DNA from: Methylophilaceae bacterium 11
GTDB taxonomy: Bacteria > Pseudomonadota > Gammaproteobacteria > Burkholderiales > Methylophilaceae
Reading direction: 5' to 3'
DNA: 64,000 nucleotides
Assembly: GCA_000525025.1 (NCBI GenBank)
Contig: JCKJ01000001.1
Coordinates: 1,798,001 to 1,862,000 of the forward strand
Part shown: positions 34,892-44,009 of the stretch, piece after piece
Numbering within the stretch: position 1 is the first letter of the stretch
How the letters are laid out: each line of letters begins with the position of its first letter
The notes under the pieces: model-generated
Seen by the model: only the letters and a program-made list of their open reading frames with translations
The model's database searches: none
Told to the model about the DNA's origin: nothing
Translations under genes and position numbers: made by a program

Positions 34892-36106
34892 ATGGCAGTT
34901 TCTGACAGCACTCCGCAACAAAAAATCCTCACCGTCAGTGAATTGAATCGTCTCGCGCGCGAAATCCTCGAAATGAGTTTTCCACTGTTTTGGGTCTCCG
35001 GTGAAGTTTCCAATTTCACACGTGCCGCTTCCGGCCACTGGTACTTTTCATTAAAGGATGCAGGCGCGCAAGTACGTTGTGTGATGTTTAAAGGCCGCAA
35101 TAGCTACGTCGGTTTTATGCCAAGAGAAGGCGATAAAATCGAAGCGCGCGCCACAGTAACGCTATACGAAGCCAGAGGCGACTTTCAGCTGACCGTAGAA
35201 TTTATTCAAAAAGCTGGCTTGGGCACACTATTTGAAGCTTTCGAGCGCTTGAAAAAAGCATTGAGTACCGAAGGGCTTTTCGATGCCGCGAGAAAGCGGC
35301 CGATTCCGCAGTTTCCTAAAGCAATTGGCATTGTGACTTCTGCTGATGCTGCTGCACTGCGTGATGTACTGACCACATTAAAGCGCCGCAACCCCAATAT
35401 TCCGGTGATTATTTACCCAACGCCAGTACAAGGCAAAGGTGCAGCAGCACGCATTGCAGAAGCGATTGATATGGCCAACCAGCGCGCTGAAGTGGATACA
35501 TTGATTGTGTGCCGTGGTGGCGGTAGCTTAGAAGATCTATGGTCGTTTAACGAAGAAATCGTTGCGCGCGCCGTGTATCAAAGCCAAATTCCGGTCATTA
35601 GTGGTGTGGGGCACGAAACGGACTTTACTATTTGTGATTTTGTGGCAGATTTACGTGCAGCAACGCCCACTGCTGCAGCGGAGATGGCTTGTGTCGACAT
35701 TGTCACACTGCAAAACAATTTAAAACAAATTACCAAAACCATGTATCAACGTATCGAAAGACTGATTCACACGCACACGCAGCGACTTGATTATCTGGCA
35801 AAACGCCTCATTTCACCCACACAAAAGATACAGGCATCTCAAGCCCATTTACGACAATTATCACTCCGACTTGCAGCCGGTGGTGACCGACAGCTTCGGT
35901 TTCACCAGCACCGCCTGCAATCGCTGTCTGAACGTCTCCATCTACTTAACCCAAATCAAGTGCTCAGCCGCGGCTATGCTATTGTGAAAGACGCACATGA
36001 CACAGTGGTCTCCGACGTACATCAGTTAAGCCATCAACAGTTGGTTCACATTACGTTTGCGAATGGCGGCATTCACGCAAAAATTCATGAGAAAAATAGC
36101 CCTTAA
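34892..36106 (+). CDS. xseA: Exodeoxyribonuclease VII large subunit
   Basis: The 404-residue protein has an N-terminal OB-fold (SFPLFWVSGEVSNFTRAASG) and the nuclease domain with KAIGIVTSADAAALRDVLTT, VCRGGGSLEDLWSFN and GVGHETDFTICDFVADLRA. A coiled-coil region that binds XseB subunits follows, then the tail LSRGYAIVKD. With XseB it degrades single-stranded DNA to oligonucleotides. It is somewhat shorter than the 456-residue E. coli protein, mainly in the helical region. No xseB is adjacent. Confidence 0.95.
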   Translation: MAVSDSTPQQKILTVSELNRLAREILEMSFPLFWVSGEVSNFTRAASGHWYFSLKDAGAQVRCVMFKGRNSYVGFMPREGDKIEARATVTLYEARGDFQLTVEFIQKAGLGTLFEAFERLKKALSTEGLFDAARKRPIPQFPKAIGIVTSADAAALRDVLTTLKRRNPNIPVIIYPTPVQGKGAAARIAEAIDMANQRAEVDTLIVCRGGGSLEDLWSFNEEIVARAVYQSQIPVISGVGHETDFTICDFVADLRAATPTAAAEMACVDIVTLQNNLKQITKTMYQRIERLIHTHTQRLDYLAKRLISPTQKIQASQAHLRQLSLRLAAGGDRQLRFHQHRLQSLSERLHLLNPNQVLSRGYAIVKDAHDTVVSDVHQLSHQQLVHITFANGGIHAKIHEKNSP

Positions 36107-36132
36107 TGGCTATTCGCGTACCTTTACTTCAC

Positions 36133-36150
36133 TGGTTAATTATGTAACCA
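36133..36150. promoter_or_regulatory. Short inverted repeat upstream of the PhyH-like gene
   Basis: TGGTTA (36133-36138) and TAACCA (36145-36150) are exact inverted repeats with a 6-base spacer, in the 91-base space between xseA and the dioxygenase gene. A possible operator; the regulator is unknown. Confidence 0.3.
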
Positions 36151-36197
36151 TTTGTTTTCAAAAATTATTATCAACTTTTTTACTTTGATGACAGACT

Positions 36198-37022
36198 ATG
36201 AATTATTCCAGCAATGATCTCGCACAGTTAAAGTCAGATTTTGAAGACAAAGGCTTTATCGTCCTCAAGCACTTTTTTGCTCAAGACGAAATGCCTGCGC
36301 TACTGGAATATATTTTACAGGCTGAGCCTTCTGAAGGCCAAGGTGGCTTATCCAAAGGCGCCATGCAGTTTCGTAGCAACTTATTCTACAAAAGCAAAAA
36401 TATCCAAAACTTTATCACTCAGCAAAAAATGGTCGATGTATTACGCCATCTGATTGGCAACGACTTTTGGATTCGCTGGGATCAAGCTGTAGGCAAAGGT
36501 CCGGGCGCACCGGTATTTCCATGGCATCAAGATAACGGCTATAACGAGCTTTCCTGCGAGCATTTCCAGTTTTGGATTGCAGTCACCAAATCTACCGAAC
36601 AAAACGGTACGATTTTAATTTCTCCGGAGAGTCACCTAAAAGGCCGCTTGCCGCATACATTTGATGGCAAACATACTTGCTACCAAGGTGAGGTTGACCA
36701 GTCGATGATGATTGAAGCTGAACCTGGCGATGTATTGTTGTTTTCATCGCTCACCTTACATAAAACATTGCCTAATGTGACTGCAGATGATGTACGCTGG
36801 GCTTATGTGCTTGAGTTCATGTCACTGAAAGACTATGACCCTGGCGTACCCAAACCTTATTTTGTGGTTTCTAAAGAAGGTAAGCCATTTGGCGAGTTTG
36901 TACACCACCATCCTGCTAAAAACATGTTCACTGAGTTGGAATATCAGCTCAGAAAACTGAAAGGTCCTGTCAGAGTGGCACTCCAAAGAGTGAAGAAAGC
37001 TTTTGCGCCAACGGCTGCCTAA
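36198..37022 (+). CDS. Phytanoyl-CoA dioxygenase (PhyH) family protein
   Basis: The 274-residue protein is a predicted Fe(II)/2-oxoglutarate dioxygenase. The metal triad is visible as His and Asp in FPWHQDNGYN and the distal His in SSLTLHKTLPN, and the later arginine in VRWAYVLEF could bind 2-oxoglutarate. Substrates of bacterial PhyH enzymes are very varied (lipids, ectoine, phosphonates, secondary metabolites), and no neighbour indicates one. The C-terminal 50 residues are basic. It stands alone between xseA and kup. Confidence 0.85.
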   Translation: MNYSSNDLAQLKSDFEDKGFIVLKHFFAQDEMPALLEYILQAEPSEGQGGLSKGAMQFRSNLFYKSKNIQNFITQQKMVDVLRHLIGNDFWIRWDQAVGKGPGAPVFPWHQDNGYNELSCEHFQFWIAVTKSTEQNGTILISPESHLKGRLPHTFDGKHTCYQGEVDQSMMIEAEPGDVLLFSSLTLHKTLPNVTADDVRWAYVLEFMSLKDYDPGVPKPYFVVSKEGKPFGEFVHHHPAKNMFTELEYQLRKLKGPVRVALQRVKKAFAPTAA

Positions 37023-37175
37023 GTTACTTCCTGGTTACGTTGTAAGTTACTTTGTTTCGCATTCAGAAAGACTAGCTAGCAAGAAAACTGTAAAATTAGT
37101 GAATGCGCTAGTGTGTTTATTTCTCAATATGTTTATCATACGCCTTTAGATTAGGTATCTACGTACTCGCCATCT

Positions 37176-39059
37176 ATGCAAAACCAATCTGTTGCAAAAC
37201 AACCTCTGCATGTACTATCCATGGCTGCGCTCGGGGTTGTTTTTGGTGATATCGGCACCAGCCCACTGTACACCATGAAAGAAGTATTTTCTGTCGGGCA
37301 TCATCCCATCGCACTCACTGTGGAAAACGTGTACGGCATTCTTTCGCTGATTACCTGGGCACTCATTCTCATCGTTTCCATTAAATATGTGGCCTTCATT
37401 ATGCGTGCGGACAACCGCGGTGAAGGCGGCATTATGGCGTTACTGGCATTGGCCAGTCGCAACGCCGACCACAATCCAATCAAGCAACGCAAAATCATGA
37501 TGCTAGGCATTTTGGGTGCGTGTATGTTTTATGCCGATGGCATGATTACGCCAGCGATTTCTGTACTTTCTGCGGTAGAAGGCTTAGAGGTAGCGGCGCC
37601 TAGCCTACATACACTGATTGTACCCATTACCTTACTCGTACTACTGGGCTTATTTTGGACCCAAAGCAAAGGCACCGCCGTGGTGGGCGCATTCTTCGGC
37701 CCAGTCATGCTGTTATGGTTTGGCACACTAGGCGTACTCGGGGTAATCAATATCTCACACGACCCCACCATTCTCAATGCCCTCAACCCGATCTACGCCA
37801 TCAACTTTTTTGCGCATCAACCTTGGACAGCCTTTGTAGCCCTAGGCGCGGTGGTACTGGCTGTCACTGGTGCAGAAGCGCTGTACGCAGATATGGGACA
37901 CTTTGGTAGACTGCCGATTCGGCTTGCTTGGTTTGGCTTTGTGCTGCCAGCCTTATTACTTAACTACTTTGGACAAGGCGCACTGATTCTGCATGATGCC
38001 GCTACCGTACAAAACCCGTTCTACCATCTAGCCCCTGACTGGGCATTGTTCCCACTGATTATTTTGGCCACACTTGCTACCGTGATTGCCTCGCAAGCTG
38101 TGATTACCGGCGCATTTTCAGTGTCTCGCCAAGCTTTACAGCTTGGGTATTTACCACGCATGCATGTCACCCACACCTCTGCCAGCGAGCAAGGCCAAGT
38201 CTATATGCCGCGCGTAAACTGGGGGCTAATGGTTGCGGTCATGGTCTTGGTCATCAGCTTTGGTAGCTCTGGTGATTTAGCAGCAGCGTATGGTATTGCC
38301 GTGACTGGTGACATGGTGATTACGACACTACTGGCAGCCATCGTGTTCCATGAAATCTGGGGCTGGAGCAAACTCAAAACCGGTCTACTGGTCACGTTAT
38401 TCTTAACGGTGGATTTAGCTTTCTTTGGCGCAAACGTACTGAAGATTCCTGACGGCGGCTGGGTGCCACTCATCATCGGCACTATTATTTTCATACTCAT
38501 GCTGACATGGAAAACCGGCCGACGCTTACTCTACACGCGCCTAAAATCCGAATCGATGGAGTTGATTCCTTTTATTGATGCCATTGGCGCCCACCCACCC
38601 ACTAGAGTTGGCGGGTTCGGCATGTTCATGACGCCTAACCCGGAAGGCGTACCCCACGCGCTGTTACACAATCTCAAACACAATAAAGTGTTGCACGAAA
38701 AAGTAGTTATTCTGACCGTGCGTTTTACTGACTTTCCTCACACCAACTCACAGGAACGTGTCACTGTAGAGGCGATGCCCTATCAGTTCTATCGCGTGTT
38801 GGTGAATTACGGCTTTAAAGACGAACCAGACTTGCCGAGAGATTTACTACTTTGTAGCCAGCATGGACTAGAATTAGATACGATGGATACTTCCTTTTTT
38901 ATCGGCAAAGAAATTTTATTAGCCAAAGAAAAAACCGAAATGTCGATCTGGCGCAAAAAGATTTTTATCGCCATGTTCCGCACCGCAGAAACCATTACTA
39001 ACCAATTTAAACTACCACCCAATCGCGTGGTCGAACTGGGTACGCAAGTAAAAATTTAA
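37176..39059 (+). CDS. kup: Low-affinity potassium transporter Kup
   Basis: The 627-residue protein is a K+/H+ symporter with about twelve membrane helices. The N-terminal family signature ALGVVFGDIGTSPLYTMKEV is clear, followed by RADNRGEGGIMALLAL, ADGMITPAISVLSAVEGLEV and TGAEALYADMGHFGR. A cytoplasmic C-terminal domain of about 170 residues follows the last helix. Length is normal. The 150-base upstream space holds no recognisable riboswitch. Confidence 0.96.
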   Translation: MQNQSVAKQPLHVLSMAALGVVFGDIGTSPLYTMKEVFSVGHHPIALTVENVYGILSLITWALILIVSIKYVAFIMRADNRGEGGIMALLALASRNADHNPIKQRKIMMLGILGACMFYADGMITPAISVLSAVEGLEVAAPSLHTLIVPITLLVLLGLFWTQSKGTAVVGAFFGPVMLLWFGTLGVLGVINISHDPTILNALNPIYAINFFAHQPWTAFVALGAVVLAVTGAEALYADMGHFGRLPIRLAWFGFVLPALLLNYFGQGALILHDAATVQNPFYHLAPDWALFPLIILATLATVIASQAVITGAFSVSRQALQLGYLPRMHVTHTSASEQGQVYMPRVNWGLMVAVMVLVISFGSSGDLAAAYGIAVTGDMVITTLLAAIVFHEIWGWSKLKTGLLVTLFLTVDLAFFGANVLKIPDGGWVPLIIGTIIFILMLTWKTGRRLLYTRLKSESMELIPFIDAIGAHPPTRVGGFGMFMTPNPEGVPHALLHNLKHNKVLHEKVVILTVRFTDFPHTNSQERVTVEAMPYQFYRVLVNYGFKDEPDLPRDLLLCSQHGLELDTMDTSFFIGKEILLAKEKTEMSIWRKKIFIAMFRTAETITNQFKLPPNRVVELGTQVKI

Positions 39060-39159
39060 AGCCCCAATGGCTGAATCAACCAAAATTCAACCAAAATAAA
39101 GTTGATGCGTTAGTACCATCACCACAATAATGCAACACAACAATGTTTGAGGAGATTTT

Positions 39160-39975
39160 ATGAAAACGCTGCACATCACACTCATTTCCACCCTACTGCT
39201 AACGCTTGTCGCTTGTGCCACCACGACCAAAGATAGCGTTTCCGGGGTAAAACGCTCTCAATTCATGTTGCTCCCGGCAAGCAGTGTGGACACGATGTCT
39301 GCGCAGGCTTACACCCAGACACTCAAAGAAGCTGAAAGCAAAAAGACCCTGAACGCAGATAAAGCCATGGTAGATCGTGTGCGTCGTATTTCTAACCGGT
39401 TGATTGCACAAGTCGGCGTGTTCCGTCCCGATGCGGTGAACTGGAAGTGGGAAGTGAACGTAGAAAAAAATGATCAGCTGAATGCCTACTGTATGCCTGG
39501 TGGAAAAATCATGGTGTTATCCGGTTTAATTGAAAAAATCAATGCCACCGATGACGAACTAGGTGCCGTGATTGGTCACGAGATTGCCCACGCGTTGCGT
39601 GAGCATGGGCGCGAACGTATGTCGCAAGCTTATGTACAAGAGTTTGGCTTACAGGCTTTGGCCGCCATGGTAGGCGGCACAGCTGGTAGCGTAGCCGCAC
39701 AAGGCGCTGGCATGGGATCGCAATTATTCTTCTCTCTCCCAAACGGGCGTGAGCAAGAACGTGAAGCTGACAAGATGGGTCTAGAACTGGCCGCACGCGC
39801 TGGCTATAACCCTGATGCAGCCGTCACGTTATGGCAAAAAATGAGTGCGCAATCGAAAGACGCACCGCCTGAATTCTTTAGTACGCACCCGGCCAGCGCT
39901 AATCGTATTGCCGACTTGAAAGCGCTTGCACCAAAAGTAAGGCCGCTATATGAGGCAGCAAAAGCAGGCAAATAA
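39160..39975 (+). CDS. M48 family metalloprotease lipoprotein (LoiP/YcaL type)
   Basis: The 271-residue protein has a lipoprotein signal (TLISTLLLTLVAC-type; lipobox LVAC at about residue 18) and a zinc protease domain with HEIAHALREHGRERMS (HExxH) and the third ligand in REQEREADKMGLELA. Related outer-membrane lipoproteins LoiP and BepA degrade or assist misfolded outer-membrane proteins. There is no TPR domain, so it resembles LoiP or YcaL more than BepA. A GAGGAG ribosome-binding site precedes the ATG, and a terminator follows. Confidence 0.91.
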   Translation: MKTLHITLISTLLLTLVACATTTKDSVSGVKRSQFMLLPASSVDTMSAQAYTQTLKEAESKKTLNADKAMVDRVRRISNRLIAQVGVFRPDAVNWKWEVNVEKNDQLNAYCMPGGKIMVLSGLIEKINATDDELGAVIGHEIAHALREHGRERMSQAYVQEFGLQALAAMVGGTAGSVAAQGAGMGSQLFFSLPNGREQEREADKMGLELAARAGYNPDAAVTLWQKMSAQSKDAPPEFFSTHPASANRIADLKALAPKVRPLYEAAKAGK

Positions 39976-40002
39976 GCGTTTACACATGTAAAAAATACTT
40001 TC

Positions 40003-40033
40003 AAAGCACACCGCCTGTCGGTGTGCTTTTTTT
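40003..40033 (+). terminator. Rho-independent terminator after the M48 protease gene
   Basis: AGCACACCG (40005-40013) pairs with CGGTGTGCT (40019-40027) around loop CCTGT, followed by T7. Confidence 0.95.
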
Positions 40034-40214
40034 CATTTAAAAGCTACACCCATATAGCCTAATCATGAGCATCATCAAAGATAGCTTGCACTTAAACTTT
40101 TGGTGTACAGACAATTAGTTTAAAATGCTACCTTTTGATGCGCGACACTTTTGCGCATCCGTTTAACCTTATTCTAAATTCAACCCTATTCTAACCATCG
40201 ATTAAGAGAACATT

Positions 40215-41042
40215 ATGGATCCACGTCAAAGTATTATCGAGGCAGCATTTGAAGACCGCGCCAATATCAACCCTACCAACGCTTCTGCTGAAATCAAATC
40301 CACAGTGGCAACTATTCTGGCAGATTTGGATGCAGGTAAGCTGCGTGTAGCCTCACGCGTGGGTGATACCCAACAATGGGAAACACATCAATGGCTCAAA
40401 AAAGCGGTACTACTGTCTTTCCGTTTAGAAGACAATGTATTGCTAGATGGCGGTTGTACTAAATACTTTGATAAAGTGCCGCCAAAATTTGCTGACTACA
40501 CCGAAGAAGACTTTAAAGCAGGTGGTTTCCGTGTAGTACCCAATGCGATTGTCCGTCGCGGCTCATTTATCGGCAAGAACGCAGTATTGATGCCATCTTA
40601 CGTCAACATTGGCGCTTACGTGGGTGATGGCACCATGGTAGACACATGGGCCACAGTCGGTTCATGTGCACAAATCGGTAAGAACGTTCACTTATCTGGT
40701 GGCGTAGGCATTGGTGGTGTATTAGAGCCAGTGCAAGCCGGCCCAACCATCATTGGCGATAACTGCTTTATCGGCGCACGCTCAGAAGTAGTAGAAGGTG
40801 TGGTGGTTGAAGACAACTGTGTGATTTCAATGGGTGTTTACATTGGTCAATCCACCAAAATTTACGATCGCGAAACCGGCGAAGTATTCTATGGCCGTGT
40901 ACCTGCAGGCTCCGTTGTCGTTTCAGGTAACTTACCATCTAAAGATGGTAGCTACAGCCTGTATTGCGCTGTGATCGTGAAAAAAGTCGATGAGAAAACG
41001 CTAGGAAAAGTAGGCATCAACGAATTGCTCCGCGGCATTTAA
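40215..41042 (+). CDS. dapD: 2,3,4,5-tetrahydropyridine-2,6-dicarboxylate N-succinyltransferase
   Basis: DapD transfers succinyl from succinyl-CoA in the diaminopimelate/lysine pathway. The 275-residue protein has an N-terminal helical domain and left-handed beta-helix repeats ([20 protein letters not shown], then [20 protein letters not shown]) and the conserved [16 protein letters not shown]. The C-terminus reads [11 protein letters not shown]. dapE lies 3 kb downstream with two genes between. Confidence 0.97.
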   Translation: MDPRQSIIEAAFEDRANINPTNASAEIKSTVATILADLDAGKLRVASRVGDTQQWETHQWLKKAVLLSFRLEDNVLLDGGCTKYFDKVPPKFADYTEEDFKAGGFRVVPNAIVRRGSFIGKNAVLMPSYVNIGAYVGDGTMVDTWATVGSCAQIGKNVHLSGGVGIGGVLEPVQAGPTIIGDNCFIGARSEVVEGVVVEDNCVISMGVYIGQSTKIYDRETGEVFYGRVPAGSVVVSGNLPSKDGSYSLYCAVIVKKVDEKTLGKVGINELLRGI

Positions 41043-41090
41043 GCATGCTCGCACTTGTCAGGTAATGGCTTAAATTACAGACATTGCAGT

Positions 41091-41134
41091 GAAATGAGGC
41101 ACATGGATATACAGTATCTATGTGCCTTCATTTT
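41091..41134 (+). terminator. Long stem-loop downstream of dapD
   Basis: The left arm GAAATGAGGCACATGGATA (41091-41109) pairs with the right arm 41115-41134 (core TATCTATGTGCC) with one mismatch and one bulge, around loop TACAG. The right arm continues into TTCATTTTATT, an interrupted T-run. It probably ends dapD transcripts, though the stem is unusually long. Confidence 0.6.
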
Positions 41135-41305
41135 ATTGAAAAACTCAGTACCACCGACATAAAACTGCGCGTTCACCCCACAAAAAGTTAATCCCACCAT
41201 TCGATTTTTAGCTGTACCAATACCGTTAAAACCGTTCGATTCTCGTCGGTAAAAACAACCACAACACACATCAAAAAGCGTTAAAACCCATCACGCTACG
41301 CGCCA

Positions 41306-41335
41306 ATAAAAACAATCTCAAGCTATTGTTTTTAT
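41306..41335 (+). promoter_or_regulatory. AT-rich palindrome upstream of the GGDEF-EAL gene
   Basis: AAAAACAAT (41308-41316) and ATTGTTTTT (41325-41333) are exact inverted repeats, extended by two further base pairs, with an 8-base loop. It lies about 100 bases before the start codon and may be an operator or a leader hairpin. Confidence 0.4.
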
Positions 41336-41432
41336 AAGCATTTATCCCAAACATTTCACACCAAAAAACAATCTGGCACGTCTATTGCTTATCACTAGCA
41401 ACTTCAATCCAAACCGAACATATAGACAACAC

Positions 41433-43556
41433 ATGCTTTCAGAATTTAGTAGCTCTATACTGCTGATTTCGCTCATGGCGGGTGCCCTGGCTTGCTTTGC
41501 CACGTTTGGCTTTGTCGCGTCTCTATATAAAGCCAGCCCAAGACAATACAAACGATTATTGACTGTGTATTCCGCGCTTGTTGGCGTAGGTTTATTCGCC
41601 ATTCACTTTATGAATATGCGTGCATTCAACCACAGCTACATGCATGAGCTTTCTTATTTGTATTTATTGTTAGCGCTGATTTGCGCCAGTACGGTAGGCG
41701 TGTCTGTGTTACATACAGCCAATCGTCATACTTTACCCATTTATTCTTTGATTCTTGCTGGCCTGCAAACTGGTATTGCTGGTTTTGGTATCTTTATTTT
41801 CTTTACCAAAGCCATGCTGCTAAATCAATTCGAGATTTTATTGCTCCCCGCGATGTTGGCAGTGGCGATTGCGGTTGGCGTTGGCATCTTAGGCATCATC
41901 ACGTTTTACTGGCTTAAAAGCTATGAGGGTGCACATCGTTATTCTGTGCGCGCATTCTTTTCTATTCTGATCTCTATTGGCATTCTCTCCACGCACCTTG
42001 CTTTCAATACCAGCATTGCAAGCACAGGCGAATACGCAACCGATAGCAGTGTATTGAACTCCAGCTTTATTACCATGCTGTTTGCCATGGTGTTGATTTT
42101 TGTATTCTTAACCGCGTTTATCGTGGTGGTGTTTTACGATCGCCTGAACCCCAATATCGCCAAACGTATTAACTTTAAAAACACGACGTCGACGTCCAAT
42201 ACATTGGATTCGTTTGATCCGCTGACAAAACTGCCTAACCGCAATGCGTTGAATCAGCACTTGCAACTAGCCGCTAACCGTTGTGATCGTCTCAATGACA
42301 GCATGGCACTGGCGTATATCGACTTGGATCACTTTAAGCCGGTGAACGACTCATTTGGCCACCACGTGGGCGATTTATTGCTGATTGAAGTTGCCGAACG
42401 CTTTAACTCTTCTATTCGCAATTGCGATTACATTGCACGTGCAGGCGGCGACGAATTTGTTGCTATCCTGGGCGAGATTGATGCACACGAAAGCATCGTA
42501 GCAGTAGTGCAACGCATGATTGATGCAGTCAAAGAGCCATTCTTTATCGAAGGCCATTTAATTGAAATTTCTTGCTCAGTAGGCGTTGCCATCTATCCGC
42601 GCGATGGCAATTTGGAAAAGCTGAAAGTAAGCGCTGATGCCGCCATGTACAAAGCCAAAGAAAATGGTCGTAATCAATTTAGATTCTACGATGCTGAAAT
42701 CGAACAAGCTTCTGATGAAATGCAAAAAATCAGAAAAGAGCTATTGGATGCGATTGAAAAAGATCAATTCACACTGCACTTTCAACCTAAAGTCATCGCT
42801 AAAACACAAGCGCCGGCTGGTGCGGAAGCCTTGCTGCGCTGGAACCACCCGACCAAAGGCTTGCTCACGCCTATTTACTTTATCGAGGCCGCAGAACGCT
42901 TTGGCTTTATTGACAAGATTAACAACTGGGTGTTGATGCAAGCGTGCAAAACCATTGCAGATGCACGTGAGCACGGTATTGCCTTGAGCTTATCCGTCAA
43001 TTTATCGCGCCAGCAGTTTCGTAATGCGTACTTGGTAGATGACATTAAAAAGGTCATGGAACAATATCAAGTGCCTCCGCAAAGCCTTATTTTCGAGATA
43101 TCTGAAACGCACGCGATTCATAACCAGAATCAGTTTAAAAAATTGCTCTCTAAATTCAAATTTGCACACCTCAAAGTGTCCATTGATGACTTTGGCTTAC
43201 ACCCATTCAGCCTGACTTACTTGCAGAATCTAGAAGTCAGCGAAGTGAAATTAGACAAATCATTTACTTCTGGTGTGGCCAAATATAGCTCTGCGCTTGC
43301 CATTGTAGATGCGGTGGTCAAGTTAGCCCACGCGCTTAATTTAACGGTGGTAGCTGAAGGTGTGGAAACTGACGAACAACGCCAAGCGCTTACCACAACG
43401 GGTTGCGATCAGATGCAAGGCTATTTCTTTTCCAAACCAGTGCCAACCGCGCAGCTATTTACGATCTACCACACGCTCAATCATCGTTTCAGCGAAGTGG
43501 GTGAGTATTCGATTAACGACTACTTACCTCAAGAAGCCTACCCCGAAGATACCTAA
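41433..43556 (+). CDS. Membrane GGDEF-EAL protein with MHYT-like sensor
   Basis: The 707-residue protein has about seven N-terminal membrane helices (to about residue 230). One contains GVGLFAIHFMNMRAF, resembling the MHYT sensory motif. The GGDEF domain is intact (RNCDYIARAGGDEF, which includes an inhibitory RxxD site), so diguanylate cyclase activity is expected. The EAL domain keeps EALLRW, VNLS, ISIDD-type DD, KLDKSF and VVAEGVET, but its loop 6 reads DDFGLHPFSL instead of DFGTGYSSL, so phosphodiesterase activity is doubtful. ATG at 41433 chosen. It lies between dapD and yffB. Confidence 0.9.
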   Translation: MLSEFSSSILLISLMAGALACFATFGFVASLYKASPRQYKRLLTVYSALVGVGLFAIHFMNMRAFNHSYMHELSYLYLLLALICASTVGVSVLHTANRHTLPIYSLILAGLQTGIAGFGIFIFFTKAMLLNQFEILLLPAMLAVAIAVGVGILGIITFYWLKSYEGAHRYSVRAFFSILISIGILSTHLAFNTSIASTGEYATDSSVLNSSFITMLFAMVLIFVFLTAFIVVVFYDRLNPNIAKRINFKNTTSTSNTLDSFDPLTKLPNRNALNQHLQLAANRCDRLNDSMALAYIDLDHFKPVNDSFGHHVGDLLLIEVAERFNSSIRNCDYIARAGGDEFVAILGEIDAHESIVAVVQRMIDAVKEPFFIEGHLIEISCSVGVAIYPRDGNLEKLKVSADAAMYKAKENGRNQFRFYDAEIEQASDEMQKIRKELLDAIEKDQFTLHFQPKVIAKTQAPAGAEALLRWNHPTKGLLTPIYFIEAAERFGFIDKINNWVLMQACKTIADAREHGIALSLSVNLSRQQFRNAYLVDDIKKVMEQYQVPPQSLIFEISETHAIHNQNQFKKLLSKFKFAHLKVSIDDFGLHPFSLTYLQNLEVSEVKLDKSFTSGVAKYSSALAIVDAVVKLAHALNLTVVAEGVETDEQRQALTTTGCDQMQGYFFSKPVPTAQLFTIYHTLNHRFSEVGEYSINDYLPQEAYPEDT

Positions 43557-43618
43557 GCATTTCCGCATCCATAGCAAACTCCCTGATAAAATAGCGTTTT
43601 AGATTTTAGGGAGTGGGG

Positions 43619-43969
43619 ATGAAACTGTACGGCATACCCAATTGCAACACCGTTAAAAAAGCACGTGACTGGTTAGATACCCACCACATCGCCTATGAAT
43701 TTCACGACTTTAAAAAACAAGGCATTTCACCACAAAAGCTCCAAGCTTGGCTAGACCAACTACCAGATTCCAAACTGATTAACCGTGCTGGCCTCACCTG
43801 GCGTGGGTTAGACGATACAACCAAGCAAAGTATTATAGACAACGCCAGCGCAATTGCATTGATGTCCGCAAAAACTTCTGTGATTAAGCGCCCGATTTTA
43901 GAAAAAGACAGTAAAATTATTGCTTTAGGATTTTCAGAAACCGAATACAGTGCGCTATTCAAACAGTAA
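43619..43969 (+). CDS. yffB: ArsC/Spx-family reductase YffB
   Basis: The 116-residue thioredoxin-fold protein starts MKLYGIPNCNTVKKARDWL with a single N-terminal cysteine (C9), as in YffB. The later RPILEKDSKIIALGFSETEY matches the ArsC-like family. It is probably glutathione-linked, but the substrate is unknown. ATG at 43619 follows AGGGAGTGGGG; a GTG two codons earlier is less likely. YffB commonly neighbours dapE in proteobacteria, as here (40 bases upstream). Confidence 0.9.
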   Translation: MKLYGIPNCNTVKKARDWLDTHHIAYEFHDFKKQGISPQKLQAWLDQLPDSKLINRAGLTWRGLDDTTKQSIIDNASAIALMSAKTSVIKRPILEKDSKIIALGFSETEYSALFKQ

Positions 43970-44009
43970 AATAGTCCAATAGCACACCGTCCATAAGAAA
44001 GACTTCACC

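Larger units (their letters stand above)
41043..41432. other. 390-base gene-free stretch between dapD and the GGDEF-EAL gene
   Basis: It holds a long hairpin just after dapD (41091-41134) and an 11-bp palindromic hairpin at 41305-41335 about 100 bases before the next gene. The middle is AT-rich with only short unsupported open frames. I see no tRNA, riboswitch or protein signature in the remainder. Confidence 0.6.

Noticed and set aside
41141-41270. A tRNA-like T-arm near 41240
   Set aside because: The TTCGATTC-like bases are not flanked by pairing stems and no acceptor or anticodon arms fit.
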